This document shows positions 26,639 to 35,554 of a DNA stretch of 64,000 bases, in pieces. Position 1 is the first letter of the stretch. Every line of letters starts with the position of its first letter. Location of the stretch: positions 31,731 to 95,730 of the forward strand of contig NZ_JAEHOQ010000017.1 in assembly GCF_016239305.1 (NCBI RefSeq), in the 5' to 3' direction. A model generated the notes under the pieces. It was given only the letters and a program-made list of their open reading frames with translations. It did no database searches and was not told where the DNA came from. This DNA is from Proteus vulgaris. GTDB lineage: Bacteria > Pseudomonadota > Gammaproteobacteria > Enterobacterales > Enterobacteriaceae. The position numbers and the translations under genes were made by a program.

Positions 26639-28162
26639 ATGTCAAAGATAATCTTGTCTCAAGAACAAGAAGCCATTTTAGCCTCTGAAGAAAAGTATAT
26701 TTGCTGTCAGGCTTATGCAGGTTCAGGCAAAACGTTCATATTGACTCAATTGGCAAAGCGTAATCCGGATAAACGTATTTTGTACTTAGCTTACAACAAA
26801 GGCATACAGATAGAAGCATCACAAAAATTTCCTTCTAATACCAAAGTGATCACCACTCATGCAATGGCATATCGGTATTTGAAAAAATTGAAGTACAAAA
26901 TGAAGTTTAATTTCAATGGGTTCGATGTGGCTCGGCTACTAAATATTACATCTGTTCAATTGCAATTTCTCATCATCGAGACTCTAAATAATTATTATAG
27001 GTCTGCTGATTATTCGTTACAGATACATCACGTTCCAACAGAGAACACAGGGAATGGTAAAAAACATGCTGAAAATGTTAGGAAATGCGCATTAGAAAAT
27101 GCAAAACTCATTTTTGAATTACAAGCTGACCCTAACAGTGACTTCCCTGCTCCCCCTGACTTTTACATAAAATATTTTCAGTTAGTAGCCCCTCCCCTAC
27201 ATACATGGTTCGATATCATTTTGTTTGATGAAGCACAGGATGCCAACTTAGTAACGAAGGCAATGCTAGATAAATGTGAATGCAAACGAATCTTTGTAGG
27301 TGATACGCACCAGATGATCAACCGCTGGCGTGGGGCAAATGATGCCCTAGATGCCTCTGTACGTGATGGAGCTCAGATATTGCGTCTAACTACGTCATAT
27401 CGGTTTGGACGATGTGTAGCAGCTATCGCAAATGCCATACTGATGTTAAAAGGGGAGACTGTAAGCCTTAAAACGACCGGTATTACTGATAAGCTCATAA
27501 GTAAAGCTGAAATCAAGAATATCTTCCCTAGAACTGTGATTTCACGCACCAATCTATCTGTGTTGATCAATGCAATTGACGCTGGAAGAAACGGTAAAAA
27601 AGTATTCTTTGTAGGTGGGATTGATAGGTATGCATTAGACGATATTGCTGATTTTTACTATCTGTATATTGGCAATACGAAAATGATTAAGAGAAAAGCA
27701 TTTTTATACGACTACCCCAATTGGAATCGCGTTGTAAGCGTTGCAGAGAACTCAGGTGACAACACGTTGAAAAGGACGATACACCTAATTGAGAATGAGC
27801 CTGATATTCTAGAGCTGGTTGATAAAATTAAAGAAGCAGCAGTTAATAATTATAATGATGCTGATTTAACGCTTGTAACTGCACATTCATCGAAAGGACT
27901 TGAATGGGAATATATTGAGATTGATGATGATTATACATCATTGGTTGAATATGTTGAAAAAACACCAAAGGAAAGACAAAATCTTATATTTATTAATGAT
28001 GAATTAAATTTGTTGTATGTTGCTGTGACTAGAGCAACTAAAGCCCTGTCATTATCAATGGTTATTATGGAAATTATTTCATTAATAAAATACAGAAAGG
28101 ACAAAAAAAGAAGCATTCCAATAGTAACGCCAGATGAACTCCATTCATATTTAATTAAGTGA
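26639..28162 (+). CDS. UvrD/Rep-like superfamily I helicase
   Basis: The 507-residue protein has Walker A (AYAGSGKTFIL, near residue 27), an ALYLAYNK-type motif Ia (ILYLAYNKGIQ), Walker B (IILFDEAQDA, near 195), motif III (FVGDTHQMINRWRG), motif IV-like TSYRFG and motif VI (LLYVAVTRA). It unwinds DNA 3' to 5' in known family members. It is shorter than UvrD (about 720), resembling plasmid- and phage-encoded helicases. It stands alone between the transfer genes and the accessory region. Confidence 0.9.
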   Translation: MSKIILSQEQEAILASEEKYICCQAYAGSGKTFILTQLAKRNPDKRILYLAYNKGIQIEASQKFPSNTKVITTHAMAYRYLKKLKYKMKFNFNGFDVARLLNITSVQLQFLIIETLNNYYRSADYSLQIHHVPTENTGNGKKHAENVRKCALENAKLIFELQADPNSDFPAPPDFYIKYFQLVAPPLHTWFDIILFDEAQDANLVTKAMLDKCECKRIFVGDTHQMINRWRGANDALDASVRDGAQILRLTTSYRFGRCVAAIANAILMLKGETVSLKTTGITDKLISKAEIKNIFPRTVISRTNLSVLINAIDAGRNGKKVFFVGGIDRYALDDIADFYYLYIGNTKMIKRKAFLYDYPNWNRVVSVAENSGDNTLKRTIHLIENEPDILELVDKIKEAAVNNYNDADLTLVTAHSSKGLEWEYIEIDDDYTSLVEYVEKTPKERQNLIFINDELNLLYVAVTRATKALSLSMVIMEIISLIKYRKDKKRSIPIVTPDELHSYLIK

Positions 28163-28191
28163 GAGATCTTTGTGTTCAAATTTACTATGGA

Positions 28192-28235
28192 ATGAAAAGA
28201 TAACACAATTAATAAAATTGATATTATCTTTTCAT
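28192..28235. terminator. bidirectional hairpin between convergent genes
   Basis: ATGAAAAGATAA and TTATCTTTTCAT form a perfect 12-bp stem with an inner CAATT/AATTG pair. It lies between the convergent ends of the helicase and nuclease-like genes. Confidence 0.6.
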
Positions 28236-28251
28236 AATTTTGATAAATGTT

Positions 28252-28899
28252 TTATTTCATGCGAAAATTATTATTTTTTGGAGTTGAACTGCCATTTTTA
28301 ATAGCATCGTCATTCTTTTGTACTGGCTTGATTTTGAGTGCATTTCTAGCATAGTATTCAACAGTGATTGTTTGAACCTTATCCTTTTCAATTGCTAAAA
28401 TTATAGATTTACTAGGTCCACTACTGTCTCCATTACTATCAGAATCATTATCTATATTTTTGAAATGAGAAAAAGACAATAGATATTTATTTAACTCGTC
28501 CCGTGAAATGCCATTTTGGAAATAATCTTTTTCATTATTATGTGTAATAGAATTATCAATATCAAAATAGTCACTAAACACCAATGATAATTCATTGGCA
28601 CCTTCATTATATGAGCCGTATATTAAATAATGAAAGGTTGATTTTTTATCATTCTGTAACGTTTGTTTTGCTTCATCGTATCCTTCCTTGCCTTTTAAGA
28701 ATTTTTTATACTCAGAATTGAAGCTATTTTTTTCTTTTTTAAATTCTATTATAAAATAACGGTCAGGATTACCAGCTATAAGATCGCCCCCTGATTCAAC
28801 GTTTCCATCCAAAGGAGCCAGCAGATTCAGTCCGTATTTTTTTTTCGCATAAGTTACGAAATTATATTCAACTGTTTTTTCCCACCATGTAACACTCAT
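28252..28899 (-). CDS. putative PD-(D/E)XK nuclease-like protein
   Basis: From the ATG at 28899 (GGAGGTTATT before it) the protein has 215 residues. The N-terminal half shows a possible nuclease core: GGDLIAG followed by YFIIEFKKEK, giving Asp39, Glu52 and Lys54 at PD-(D/E)XK spacing. The remaining part is charged with an Asp/Ser-rich linker and a basic tail. No closer family was recognised. It may be a restriction or toxin-like nuclease; alternatively a DNA repair factor. Metal-binding residues are visible, but activity is inferred. Confidence 0.5.
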   Translation of the reverse strand: MSVTWWEKTVEYNFVTYAKKKYGLNLLAPLDGNVESGGDLIAGNPDRYFIIEFKKEKNSFNSEYKKFLKGKEGYDEAKQTLQNDKKSTFHYLIYGSYNEGANELSLVFSDYFDIDNSITHNNEKDYFQNGISRDELNKYLLSFSHFKNIDNDSDSNGDSSGPSKSIILAIEKDKVQTITVEYYARNALKIKPVQKNDDAIKNGSSTPKNNNFRMK

Positions 28900-28938
28900 A
28901 ATAACCTCCAAGTTGAAATACTAATATCTTGATATATT

Positions 28939-29499
28939 TTAACTCATTGAATCCAATAAAGCCTCTAAATGATGATTAATAAAAAATTTCACCATAACTC
29001 TTTCATAGCCTAAATATTGCTTGACTGATAGGTTAGCCATGAATGCAGCCTCAGTCATTGTTATACCATTTGGATTCTGCTCTAAACCTAAAATTCGCCT
29101 CATAGCCTCTGATTCAGCCCCTCTCATTAGTGTAAACACTTCATCAGAGCAACGATGTTCTGGAAGTAATTCCTTCGTAATTTTCAAGGGATTTACGCCA
29201 GCATGGTAATTTGCTGTTTTGTCTCTCTCGATTAAGTTAATTTCTCGGTTTCCGTCGCGGAAATCAATTAAAGGGTCTATGACGGTATGAGCCTTTGTCT
29301 CGATCCATGAGTATTGTAAAATGCTGTTTGTGTAAGCTAAATCTGTCTCCGGAGTGTGGACCAGTTCTTGCTTATAGATACCAATCACAGCCTCGCCCTC
29401 GATGTATCCCTTTTTTAATAATTGTCGGCATAAAAGATATGAATATGGGTACATCTGAATATCGTCAGCTATTGTTCTTAGACTCGTGTATTTTTCCAT
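28939..29499 (-). CDS. hypothetical protein, 186 aa
   Basis: I set the start at the ATG at 29499 because the longer frame would include the terminator hairpin of the upstream gene. The product is soluble, mixed alpha/beta, without recognisable motifs. The C-terminal part (TMTEAAFMANLSVKQYLGYERV) looks like a helix-turn-helix segment, so DNA binding is possible. It is separated from the nuclease-like gene by about 40 bases and may form an operon with it. Confidence 0.5.
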   Translation of the reverse strand: MEKYTSLRTIADDIQMYPYSYLLCRQLLKKGYIEGEAVIGIYKQELVHTPETDLAYTNSILQYSWIETKAHTVIDPLIDFRDGNREINLIERDKTANYHAGVNPLKITKELLPEHRCSDEVFTLMRGAESEAMRRILGLEQNPNGITMTEAAFMANLSVKQYLGYERVMVKFFINHHLEALLDSMS

Positions 29500-29508
29500 T
29501 TTGAATCC

Positions 29509-29529
29509 AAAAAAGCCCCAAAAAGGGGC
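29509..29529 (-). terminator. intrinsic terminator after the VirB9-like gene
   Basis: On the minus strand GCCCC-TTTTT-GGGGC is followed by six T. It lies 27 bases after the stop codon of the gene ending at 29556. Confidence 0.75.
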
Positions 29530-29555
29530 CGTAAGTAGTTTGGGAGAGTTACCGA

Positions 29556-30518
29556 TCACTTACTGGTTGTGTTCGCGCTAACTTTTTCATAATGAATAGA
29601 ATCAGTTCTTTCATCAGGGTTTTTCGCGCTAAGTAATATAAATGTATAATTTTGTTTACCGTGAGTGATGAATAAGTCTGTGCCGCCCCACACTTCAGAA
29701 CTTGGCTTTTTCGATAAGAGCAAAATGTTATTTGGTAATAATTTGATATCGAAATGATCGTCATGGTCCGATCCATTGATAAAGTAGTTGAGCTCTTTAA
29801 CGGCTTCAGATTGTGCTGGTAGGAAAATTTTCACAGCAAAATTACGGTAGAGATAGACTTTAGTTTGTGAATTTGGAGCGTATGGGAGCGTTAATTGCTT
29901 CCCTACATAGTCGAGGTTTTGGTCATTTTCAAGGCGTTTGTTTCTTTCTTCCAATGCTGCATCAAATACGTTTTTAAAGTCTTGTTGCTGTGTTGGAGCC
30001 TGATTGCTGTAATACACATCACTGAGCTCCTGAGCTGCCGGTGCAGGTGGTTGACCTGTAAAGTTGGTACTTAATGCCTGAGTGTGTTCCACTACTGAAG
30101 TAGCTGCTTCGCTAACATGCTCAAGCATGTCATTAATGCTTTGTTCGCTATCTGATGGATTCTGTTTTTCTGTTACGCCAGAATGCTCCTGTACTGCTTC
30201 TGAGAGCGTCTTAGCAACATCACCTGTAACAGAGTCGGATTTAACCTCTGATGCCGGAGAATCGGTTTTAGCTACGTTCTCGGCACTGTTTGATTCTGGC
30301 TCTGCCTCTTTGGGATTGTTAAAAACAGGAATAGAGGTTTCAACGTCACTATAATAATTAACATCAATTTCAGTCGTGTCTGTTGCTGGTTTGAGTAAAA
30401 CAAATGCTGCTATTGCACCTGCTGAAACTGCAACTGCAATCATGGATTTTTTATTCAGAAGAAAACCAAGTCCTTTTTTACTTTCATTTTTTTTAGTATT
30501 GGAAGAAACATCCGTCAT
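29556..30518 (-). CDS. membrane-anchored protein with a VirB9/TraK-like domain
   Basis: From the ATG at 30518 (GAGGCTC before it) the 320-residue protein has an N-terminal anchor (SMIAVAVSAGAIAAFVLL), a long acidic, Ser/Ala/Glu-rich linker of about 150 residues and a C-terminal beta domain. The latter resembles VirB9/TraK N-domains: YLYRNFAVKIFLPAQ, LLPNNILLLSKKP and TDLFITHGKQNYTFIL. It is not in the main tra operon. It may be a substitute or accessory channel part, or a scaffold for a different envelope complex. Confidence 0.5.
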   Translation of the reverse strand: MTDVSSNTKKNESKKGLGFLLNKKSMIAVAVSAGAIAAFVLLKPATDTTEIDVNYYSDVETSIPVFNNPKEAEPESNSAENVAKTDSPASEVKSDSVTGDVAKTLSEAVQEHSGVTEKQNPSDSEQSINDMLEHVSEAATSVVEHTQALSTNFTGQPPAPAAQELSDVYYSNQAPTQQQDFKNVFDAALEERNKRLENDQNLDYVGKQLTLPYAPNSQTKVYLYRNFAVKIFLPAQSEAVKELNYFINGSDHDDHFDIKLLPNNILLLSKKPSSEVWGGTDLFITHGKQNYTFILLSAKNPDERTDSIHYEKVSANTTSK

Positions 30519-30570
30519 TTTGAGCCTCAATAATCTGTGTTACGTGTATCTGCTATATGTTATAGAATTA

Positions 30571-30588
30571 CGCCCTACGAATAGGGCG
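30571..30588. terminator. GC-rich hairpin after the Mrr-like gene
   Basis: CGCCCTA and TAGGGCG form a perfect 7-bp stem with a four-base loop, about 20 bases after the stop of the Mrr-like gene. No strong T-tract follows, so it may be a weak terminator or an RNA stabiliser. Confidence 0.45.
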
Positions 30589-30607
30589 CAAAGGTTCTAA
30601 AAGCGGA

Positions 30608-31543
30608 TTACTTTCTTAACAGCAATAATTTATCGGCTATCATTTTTCCGTCCATGAGTGTCAGACGGTCAGATGTTCTGTGACTGTATAGAACTGCATC
30701 GTTAGAAAACTTACCTGATGTGACCAGAAATACATGCTTAAATTCGGGTTCTGCTTCTAGTACACCAACCATTTCACGCGCGATAGCAACACCTACATTG
30801 TCAGATTTCCAGTGTTTGCATTGAGCGAAAACTTTGATTCCATCACGTTCCATAATGATATCTTTCCCACCATCTGGACCATAATTAGTGACAGTAGCTC
30901 TGTACCCAAGGCTGTTGAATAACTCTCTTATAAATTCCTCAAATTCTCGCCATGATAATTCTCGGATAAATTGCAATGCATCTTCATGATAGGTGGCATT
31001 AAAAAGTACCTTTTTAAACATAGTTTGTTGTTTATAACGAAAATAGACACTTGCCGAATAAGCCACGAGCAGGAATGCAACGCATGAACGTAATATATGG
31101 AATGTATAATATGTACAAACTGGGATATTTCTCAGAGAGAATAATTTATTCGCACTGTTTTTCCCGAAAATATCAGCATATGCTGTTTTTATATCTCCCC
31201 ATATCAGTTGTATGATTTTCGTTGTTATCACATAGTCATAACGAAGAAAAAATACAGTTATTGTGGTAACAGCAATTATCACTAATGCAACTTGAGGGTT
31301 TAATAGAGGGGCATTTCTTTTGATTCCCACTGAAGCCCATTCAGGTTTCTTTTTCTTGTGTAACCTCAATATTTTGCTGCTAGGTGACAATATATAAACA
31401 GCAAATAAAGGTATTACTAAAGTTAAAACTCTCGCAATAGAATCAAATCTAAGAAATACCAGAGTGGTCATATAGAATATAAATGCAATATTCATATTAG
31501 TTACATAGGGATTCCGTTTCTTAAATCTACGCTTTCTTCTCAT
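30608..31543 (-). CDS. membrane-anchored Mrr-type restriction endonuclease-like protein
   Basis: The 311-residue product has two to three N-terminal membrane segments and a C-terminal Mrr_cat domain: REFEEFIRELFNSLGY, GGKDIIM and FAQCKHW, which give the Asp and Gln-x-Lys of the nuclease core. Mrr-family proteins cut modified or foreign DNA; membrane-tethered forms are known in defence contexts. It precedes the VirB9-like gene and follows the SGNH hydrolase gene with short gaps, so it could be part of one operon from about 33.2 kb. Confidence 0.75.
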   Translation of the reverse strand: MRRKRRFKKRNPYVTNMNIAFIFYMTTLVFLRFDSIARVLTLVIPLFAVYILSPSSKILRLHKKKKPEWASVGIKRNAPLLNPQVALVIIAVTTITVFFLRYDYVITTKIIQLIWGDIKTAYADIFGKNSANKLFSLRNIPVCTYYTFHILRSCVAFLLVAYSASVYFRYKQQTMFKKVLFNATYHEDALQFIRELSWREFEEFIRELFNSLGYRATVTNYGPDGGKDIIMERDGIKVFAQCKHWKSDNVGVAIAREMVGVLEAEPEFKHVFLVTSGKFSNDAVLYSHRTSDRLTLMDGKMIADKLLLLRK

Positions 31544-31560
31544 TACAACATTCCAATTTA

Positions 31561-32130
31561 CTAAAATAGTAGCTGTGTCACGGTAAGTAAGGCTCCGTTC
31601 GGAGTGATATGTATTCCATCCTTTGTGCGAACTATTGTCCCATCTATGACATCCTTGTATGTTTCACCAAGAACCGTTCGTGTATCTACGGTGGTGATCC
31701 CCTCTATCTGAGAAGCCGTCATTATGGCTTGCCGAGTGTTATCTAATAGTCTGTTTTTGGCGGGGTCTTTAAGGGTTGGAGGAAGTAACCAGATCACATT
31801 TTGGTTTCTGGCTTTTATGGTTTGGATAAAATGCCGAACTTTAGAGATGTACATTTCTTTTTCTGATATTTGAACATGGTCGTTAGTACCGAGAATCACA
31901 TAAACGGTATCGTATTCTTCAAAACTGAATTGCTCTGCGTATCTCTGCCAATCAAGGATCTTCTTTGTGGATAATCCGCTACCTACTTTGTATCGAGCAT
32001 CAACAGCTTGGATTGTGCTGTACCCTTTAGCTATCTCATAGGTAATTGAATCTCCTATAAAAACAGGTTTGCTGTATGACATAGAAGAAAATAAAAGGGA
32101 GCTGATTACTGAGATTTTATAAATATTCAT
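31561..32130 (-). CDS. secreted SGNH/GDSL hydrolase
   Basis: The 189-residue protein has a signal peptide (ISVISSLLFSSMSYS) and the SGNH blocks: FIGDSITYE (Ser), ILGTNDH (Asn) and DGIHITPNGA (Asp, His). Such enzymes deacylate lipids, sugars or peptidoglycan. Its gene overlaps the lipoprotein gene upstream by 14 bases. On a conjugative element it may modify the cell wall for channel assembly, which is inferred. Confidence 0.78.
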   Translation of the reverse strand: MNIYKISVISSLLFSSMSYSKPVFIGDSITYEIAKGYSTIQAVDARYKVGSGLSTKKILDWQRYAEQFSFEEYDTVYVILGTNDHVQISEKEMYISKVRHFIQTIKARNQNVIWLLPPTLKDPAKNRLLDNTRQAIMTASQIEGITTVDTRTVLGETYKDVIDGTIVRTKDGIHITPNGALLTVTQLLF

Positions 32131-32470
32131 TGCAACCCATATCAGTTATAAGCCAAATCTCACTCCTTTGACTTGTGTTCTTTTTAAGCAATATCGAGCA
32201 TGGTATAGATGCCATATCAATTTTTATTAATGTGTTGTCACTCCCCTTCACCTCATAGAGTTGCTTTATTTCGTTGGATTCAAGACCAGTAATCTCTCTT
32301 GCCAGTACATAGGTATCAGCTACTCTGTCGAAGCCACCAGAACTGACATGCTTATCTTGTGTGGCTTGCGTCACAAGATGCTCGTGTGTAGTGATCGCCC
32401 CTGTGGTAGAACCACAAGAGGACAAGAAAAAGCAAACTAATGCGATACAGCTTCTATTTATCCCCATCAT
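32117..32470 (-). CDS. small lipoprotein, 117 aa
   Basis: It carries a lipoprotein signal (ALVCFFLSSCGS) and a short mature domain with two further cysteines (SIPCSILL, DMGCNEYL). No family was recognised. It overlaps the signal peptidase gene upstream and the hydrolase gene downstream, so the three are translationally coupled. A structural or entry-exclusion-like envelope role is possible. Confidence 0.6.
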   Translation of the reverse strand: MMGINRSCIALVCFFLSSCGSTTGAITTHEHLVTQATQDKHVSSGGFDRVADTYVLAREITGLESNEIKQLYEVKGSDNTLIKIDMASIPCSILLKKNTSQRSEIWLITDMGCNEYL

Positions 32471-33203
32471 TCCCCTCTGCCGTTTGAGCTTCAGAAATTA
32501 CTTTTAAGCTATTCTCCCCTATATCAAAATCGCTTTTCATAAACTCAAGTGTAAAAGCCGTGGCTAAATACCGACTTATCAAAAGTTCCTTTTTAACAAG
32601 CCCTCGCAAATGCCGTGGAGTTCCAACCGCATTTTCAAAAAACCGTGAATCCCATGAATGATCCCTGTTATCGCCAAGAACAAAAACATATCCATCAGGG
32701 ATTACCCATTGTGTATAAATTGGCTTAACGAATGGTTTACGGTTATCAATGATGTACTCATATTGTTGCGCATTACGTTCCTGAAGCGCCTGATAGGTAC
32801 TCGTATGGTCATTATGGAGGTTTAGCTGCCCGATCATCCTTCCGTTGATCTGGACCGACTTATCATCGGTATAAGTGACAGTATCGCCAGCCAATCCGAT
32901 AATGCGTTTTACATAAATAAATGAAGGGAATGCAGGAGCTCGGAAAATCACGATATCCCCACGCATCAATTGCTCTTTTTGCGCATCAACCGGCTTTGCA
33001 AAAATGAGATCACCGGCTTTCAATGTCGGTGCCATAGAGGATGATGGGATAATGTAATAGTCCAATAGGTAGGATTTAACGGACCACACAATAACTGAAA
33101 TTATTACCAAACTGACAGTATAAAAACTAGGCTTACGTTTTCGATATATGAGGTAAAGAATTCGTAGGATAAGTGCAAGAATAAGGGTACTTATGAAGTT
33201 CAT
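32454..33203 (-). CDS. lepB: LepB-like type I signal peptidase
   Basis: The 249-residue protein has N-terminal membrane helices and all S26 boxes: the serine box IIPSSSMAPTL, the lysine box YVKRIIGLAGDTV and the closing boxes VFVLGDNRDHSWDSR. It is close in size to a short LepB. Plasmid copies may process pilin (TraA here) or other exported products. It is distinct from the TraF-type peptidase at 9890-10405, which has Cys at the nucleophile site. Confidence 0.9.
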   Translation of the reverse strand: MNFISTLILALILRILYLIYRKRKPSFYTVSLVIISVIVWSVKSYLLDYYIIPSSSMAPTLKAGDLIFAKPVDAQKEQLMRGDIVIFRAPAFPSFIYVKRIIGLAGDTVTYTDDKSVQINGRMIGQLNLHNDHTSTYQALQERNAQQYEYIIDNRKPFVKPIYTQWVIPDGYVFVLGDNRDHSWDSRFFENAVGTPRHLRGLVKKELLISRYLATAFTLEFMKSDFDIGENSLKVISEAQTAEGNDGDK

Positions 33204-33283
33204 GAGCTTCAGCCTTCAGAAATCAAAAAGGCAATGTACCCGTTATGTAGTATCTTTTTTCTTAGTAAACAGTCATAAAAGTA

Positions 33284-33706
33284 TCACTTTCTATTTTGAT
33301 GGTGCATGGTTATGGCTTTCAAATATCCATAAAACCATAACATATTAAAGTGGCTACTCTTTTTTAAAGGCAAGAAATAACATATAGTTTCACTGGAAAA
33401 AATAAGATATCCCATTTTATTATCTATTGCTTTAAAACTAATTGAATCAATATTGCTTTTAGAGTGCTTAAAATAGATATGATAGCAATGTACATAAATT
33501 GCAATAAGAAATAATGATGCTAAAGCCTTAGATAATTCAATTAACGTCGTAGATTCAATATAATCGCCAACCAGTGCAATAAATACAATAAATATTAATA
33601 TGGAAATATCAATTATGTTTTTTCTACGAATTAATAAATATGCAGGATATACACAAGCAATGGTGAGAAAAATGATTTGAATAAAAGCGGTGTATTTATT
33701 CTTCAT
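33284..33706 (-). CDS. membrane protein of unknown function, 140 aa
   Basis: It has three to four hydrophobic segments (AFIQIIFLTIACVYPAYLLI, ISILIFIVFIALVGDYI, ALASLFLIAIYVHCYHIYF). No family was recognised. Its start overlaps the end of the triple-repeat protein gene by 11 bases, so the two are probably co-expressed. It is more AT-rich than the LepB gene, fitting a different origin. Confidence 0.5.
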   Translation of the reverse strand: MKNKYTAFIQIIFLTIACVYPAYLLIRRKNIIDISILIFIVFIALVGDYIESTTLIELSKALASLFLIAIYVHCYHIYFKHSKSNIDSISFKAIDNKMGYLIFSSETICYFLPLKKSSHFNMLWFYGYLKAITMHHQNRK

Positions 33707-34703
33707 TAGACCACCATTCAGGAGCTGCTAATGAATCCTCTGAAACTTTCCAGCCAAAGTTAATCAATATTTTTTTTATATTATAAGGTTTATCCATAAA
33801 ATAGCTCATGTGGGTTTTATGGTTCCTTGTGAACTGCCCTGCACTAACTGTAGTAATACCGATGTAGGTTGTTAAATCTGACAGTTTATAACCCAAATAC
33901 ATGATATCTGACAATTCTTCGATACGCTTATTTTCATGAATAGTGTTTAGGATACCTTCTAATTCAGTTTTAACAAACATATACAATTGTCTGCTGTCAC
34001 TACCGGTTACTTCTTCCCTTTCATCGTAGTGGTTATTATGGACATTCTCATTATTCTTGTTATTTTCAAGCCACCAATTAGGCGCATGTAAATTATTGCT
34101 GGTAACAACCCATCCATGATTAATAAGAACAAGCGCATTATTAAATGTATACTTTGAAAGTTTTACTTCGTTAACTTCAGACAAAAAGATTTCTTGCTTG
34201 TCAATGCATTCTAAAATACCAAGATCCATTAACATTGTAGTTATAGATGGTTGACTTCTATGTATTTTATCTGCGATTGAGCTTAGGTTCATCTTATTTT
34301 GTATCATGGAGATAACTGTATGAATTTCTTCATTAACCCATACTGTTTCATTACGATTCAAATCGTTAGTGTTGCTCATAGGGAATTGATCATTACTCAC
34401 CCACCACTTGGGGGCTTTAAGAGATTCCTCCCTGTTTGATAACTCATATATCCAACCAAGCTCTAATAATTTAGGAATAAATGATGAATGAGGAATGAGA
34501 TGGTTTAAATTTGTATTCCTAGCCGTAGATATCTTATTATCCTCATAGTTTATTTCACACAACCCCATGTTCAATAATTTAGAGAGGACATCATTTACAC
34601 TCCGTCCGGTAAATTTGCATATCTTTTCGATGAAAAACGGCTCATTAATGGTTCCGAATAGTTTTGTTATTTCAGATAATGTCCATACCGTTAGATTTCG
34701 CAT
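33696..34703 (-). CDS. protein with three GW...AP-WW repeats and helix-turn-helix-like segments
   Basis: The 335-residue protein contains three units of about 110 residues. Each ends with a short block: GW near 83, 197 and 317 followed by APKWW, APNWW and APEWW. Before each block lies a helical segment resembling a winged-helix (for example SSIADKIHRSQPSITTML). I know of no named family. The layout suggests a DNA- or nucleic acid-binding regulator, perhaps for the DUF4365 gene directly upstream on the same strand. Confidence 0.55.
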   Translation of the reverse strand: MRNLTVWTLSEITKLFGTINEPFFIEKICKFTGRSVNDVLSKLLNMGLCEINYEDNKISTARNTNLNHLIPHSSFIPKLLELGWIYELSNREESLKAPKWWVSNDQFPMSNTNDLNRNETVWVNEEIHTVISMIQNKMNLSSIADKIHRSQPSITTMLMDLGILECIDKQEIFLSEVNEVKLSKYTFNNALVLINHGWVVTSNNLHAPNWWLENNKNNENVHNNHYDEREEVTGSDSRQLYMFVKTELEGILNTIHENKRIEELSDIMYLGYKLSDLTTYIGITTVSAGQFTRNHKTHMSYFMDKPYNIKKILINFGWKVSEDSLAAPEWWSNEE

Positions 34704-34723
34704 GTTTATTTCACTTGATGTAA

Positions 34724-35539
34724 TTAAAATGGGAATAAACCGTAATTTTCACAGCCTAGTTCTTCTCTTGATTCTGTTGATATAATAATTTGTTTCAATT
34801 CGCTCAATAATTTTAATTGTTCAGTAATTACGTTCCTGTTGTCATTGTCAATAATATTTGTACTTGCAATTTCTTCAAATGCATCTTTCATATTGAAAAT
34901 ACTCATTCTTTCGATATTCACACAGGTATTAGATGCTAGATAATTAATTAACCAATTTAATTTTACTAATTTATGACAGTAAATAACACAAGTATGACCC
35001 ACTCCAAATTCACCAGATAAAACATTTCTAGCGTGAAACACTAATTCTTCATATACTTTTAGAAATGCTAAACTTTGTGACGTTGCGCGGTGATTCGTTA
35101 ATAGTTCATTTACTTTTTCAATATTCGAGGATAGATCATTTTCTTCAGGGAATGTGATTGTCACTGATTCTTGTTGCTGCCATTTTTGATTTTTATTATT
35201 AAGGTGTATTTCCACATACTTTTGTAACCATATGTATTTAGTTTTATTTGATGGTATGGATGTGTAAAATATAAAAAAAGGAACGTTAAATAATAATGCG
35301 TATTTTATTGTTTTAACAGGAAAACTTAGTTTTACAGTTTCATCAAATGAACTGACAGTTCCTTTAGATTGTACAAAAAAACAATCACCCGTTGGATTAC
35401 TGTTTTCAAATATTTCAATCATGAAGTCTGTCCCATAGTCACGTTCATCAATTGAACGTAACACCCACTTATCGCTAGGTATCTGGTTATTAACAATTTT
35501 TTTTGCTTCTGTTTCGGTAATGTGCGTTTCAGATCTCAT
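34724..35539 (-). CDS. DUF4365-like putative nuclease
   Basis: The N-terminal 130 residues of this 271-residue protein match DUF4365: ITETEAKKIVNNQIPSDKW, DYGTDFMIEIFE and FFVQSKGT. Asp38 and Gln57-x-Lys59 fit a PD-(D/E)XK nuclease core. The C-terminal half is helical. DUF4365 proteins occur in defence islands and retron-like or restriction contexts. It follows the integrase gene by 15 bases and precedes the triple-repeat protein, so these may have moved together. Confidence 0.65.
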   Translation of the reverse strand: MRSETHITETEAKKIVNNQIPSDKWVLRSIDERDYGTDFMIEIFENSNPTGDCFFVQSKGTVSSFDETVKLSFPVKTIKYALLFNVPFFIFYTSIPSNKTKYIWLQKYVEIHLNNKNQKWQQQESVTITFPEENDLSSNIEKVNELLTNHRATSQSLAFLKVYEELVFHARNVLSGEFGVGHTCVIYCHKLVKLNWLINYLASNTCVNIERMSIFNMKDAFEEIASTNIIDNDNRNVITEQLKLLSELKQIIISTESREELGCENYGLFPF

Positions 35540-35554
35540 TTTTCCATCCTATCA

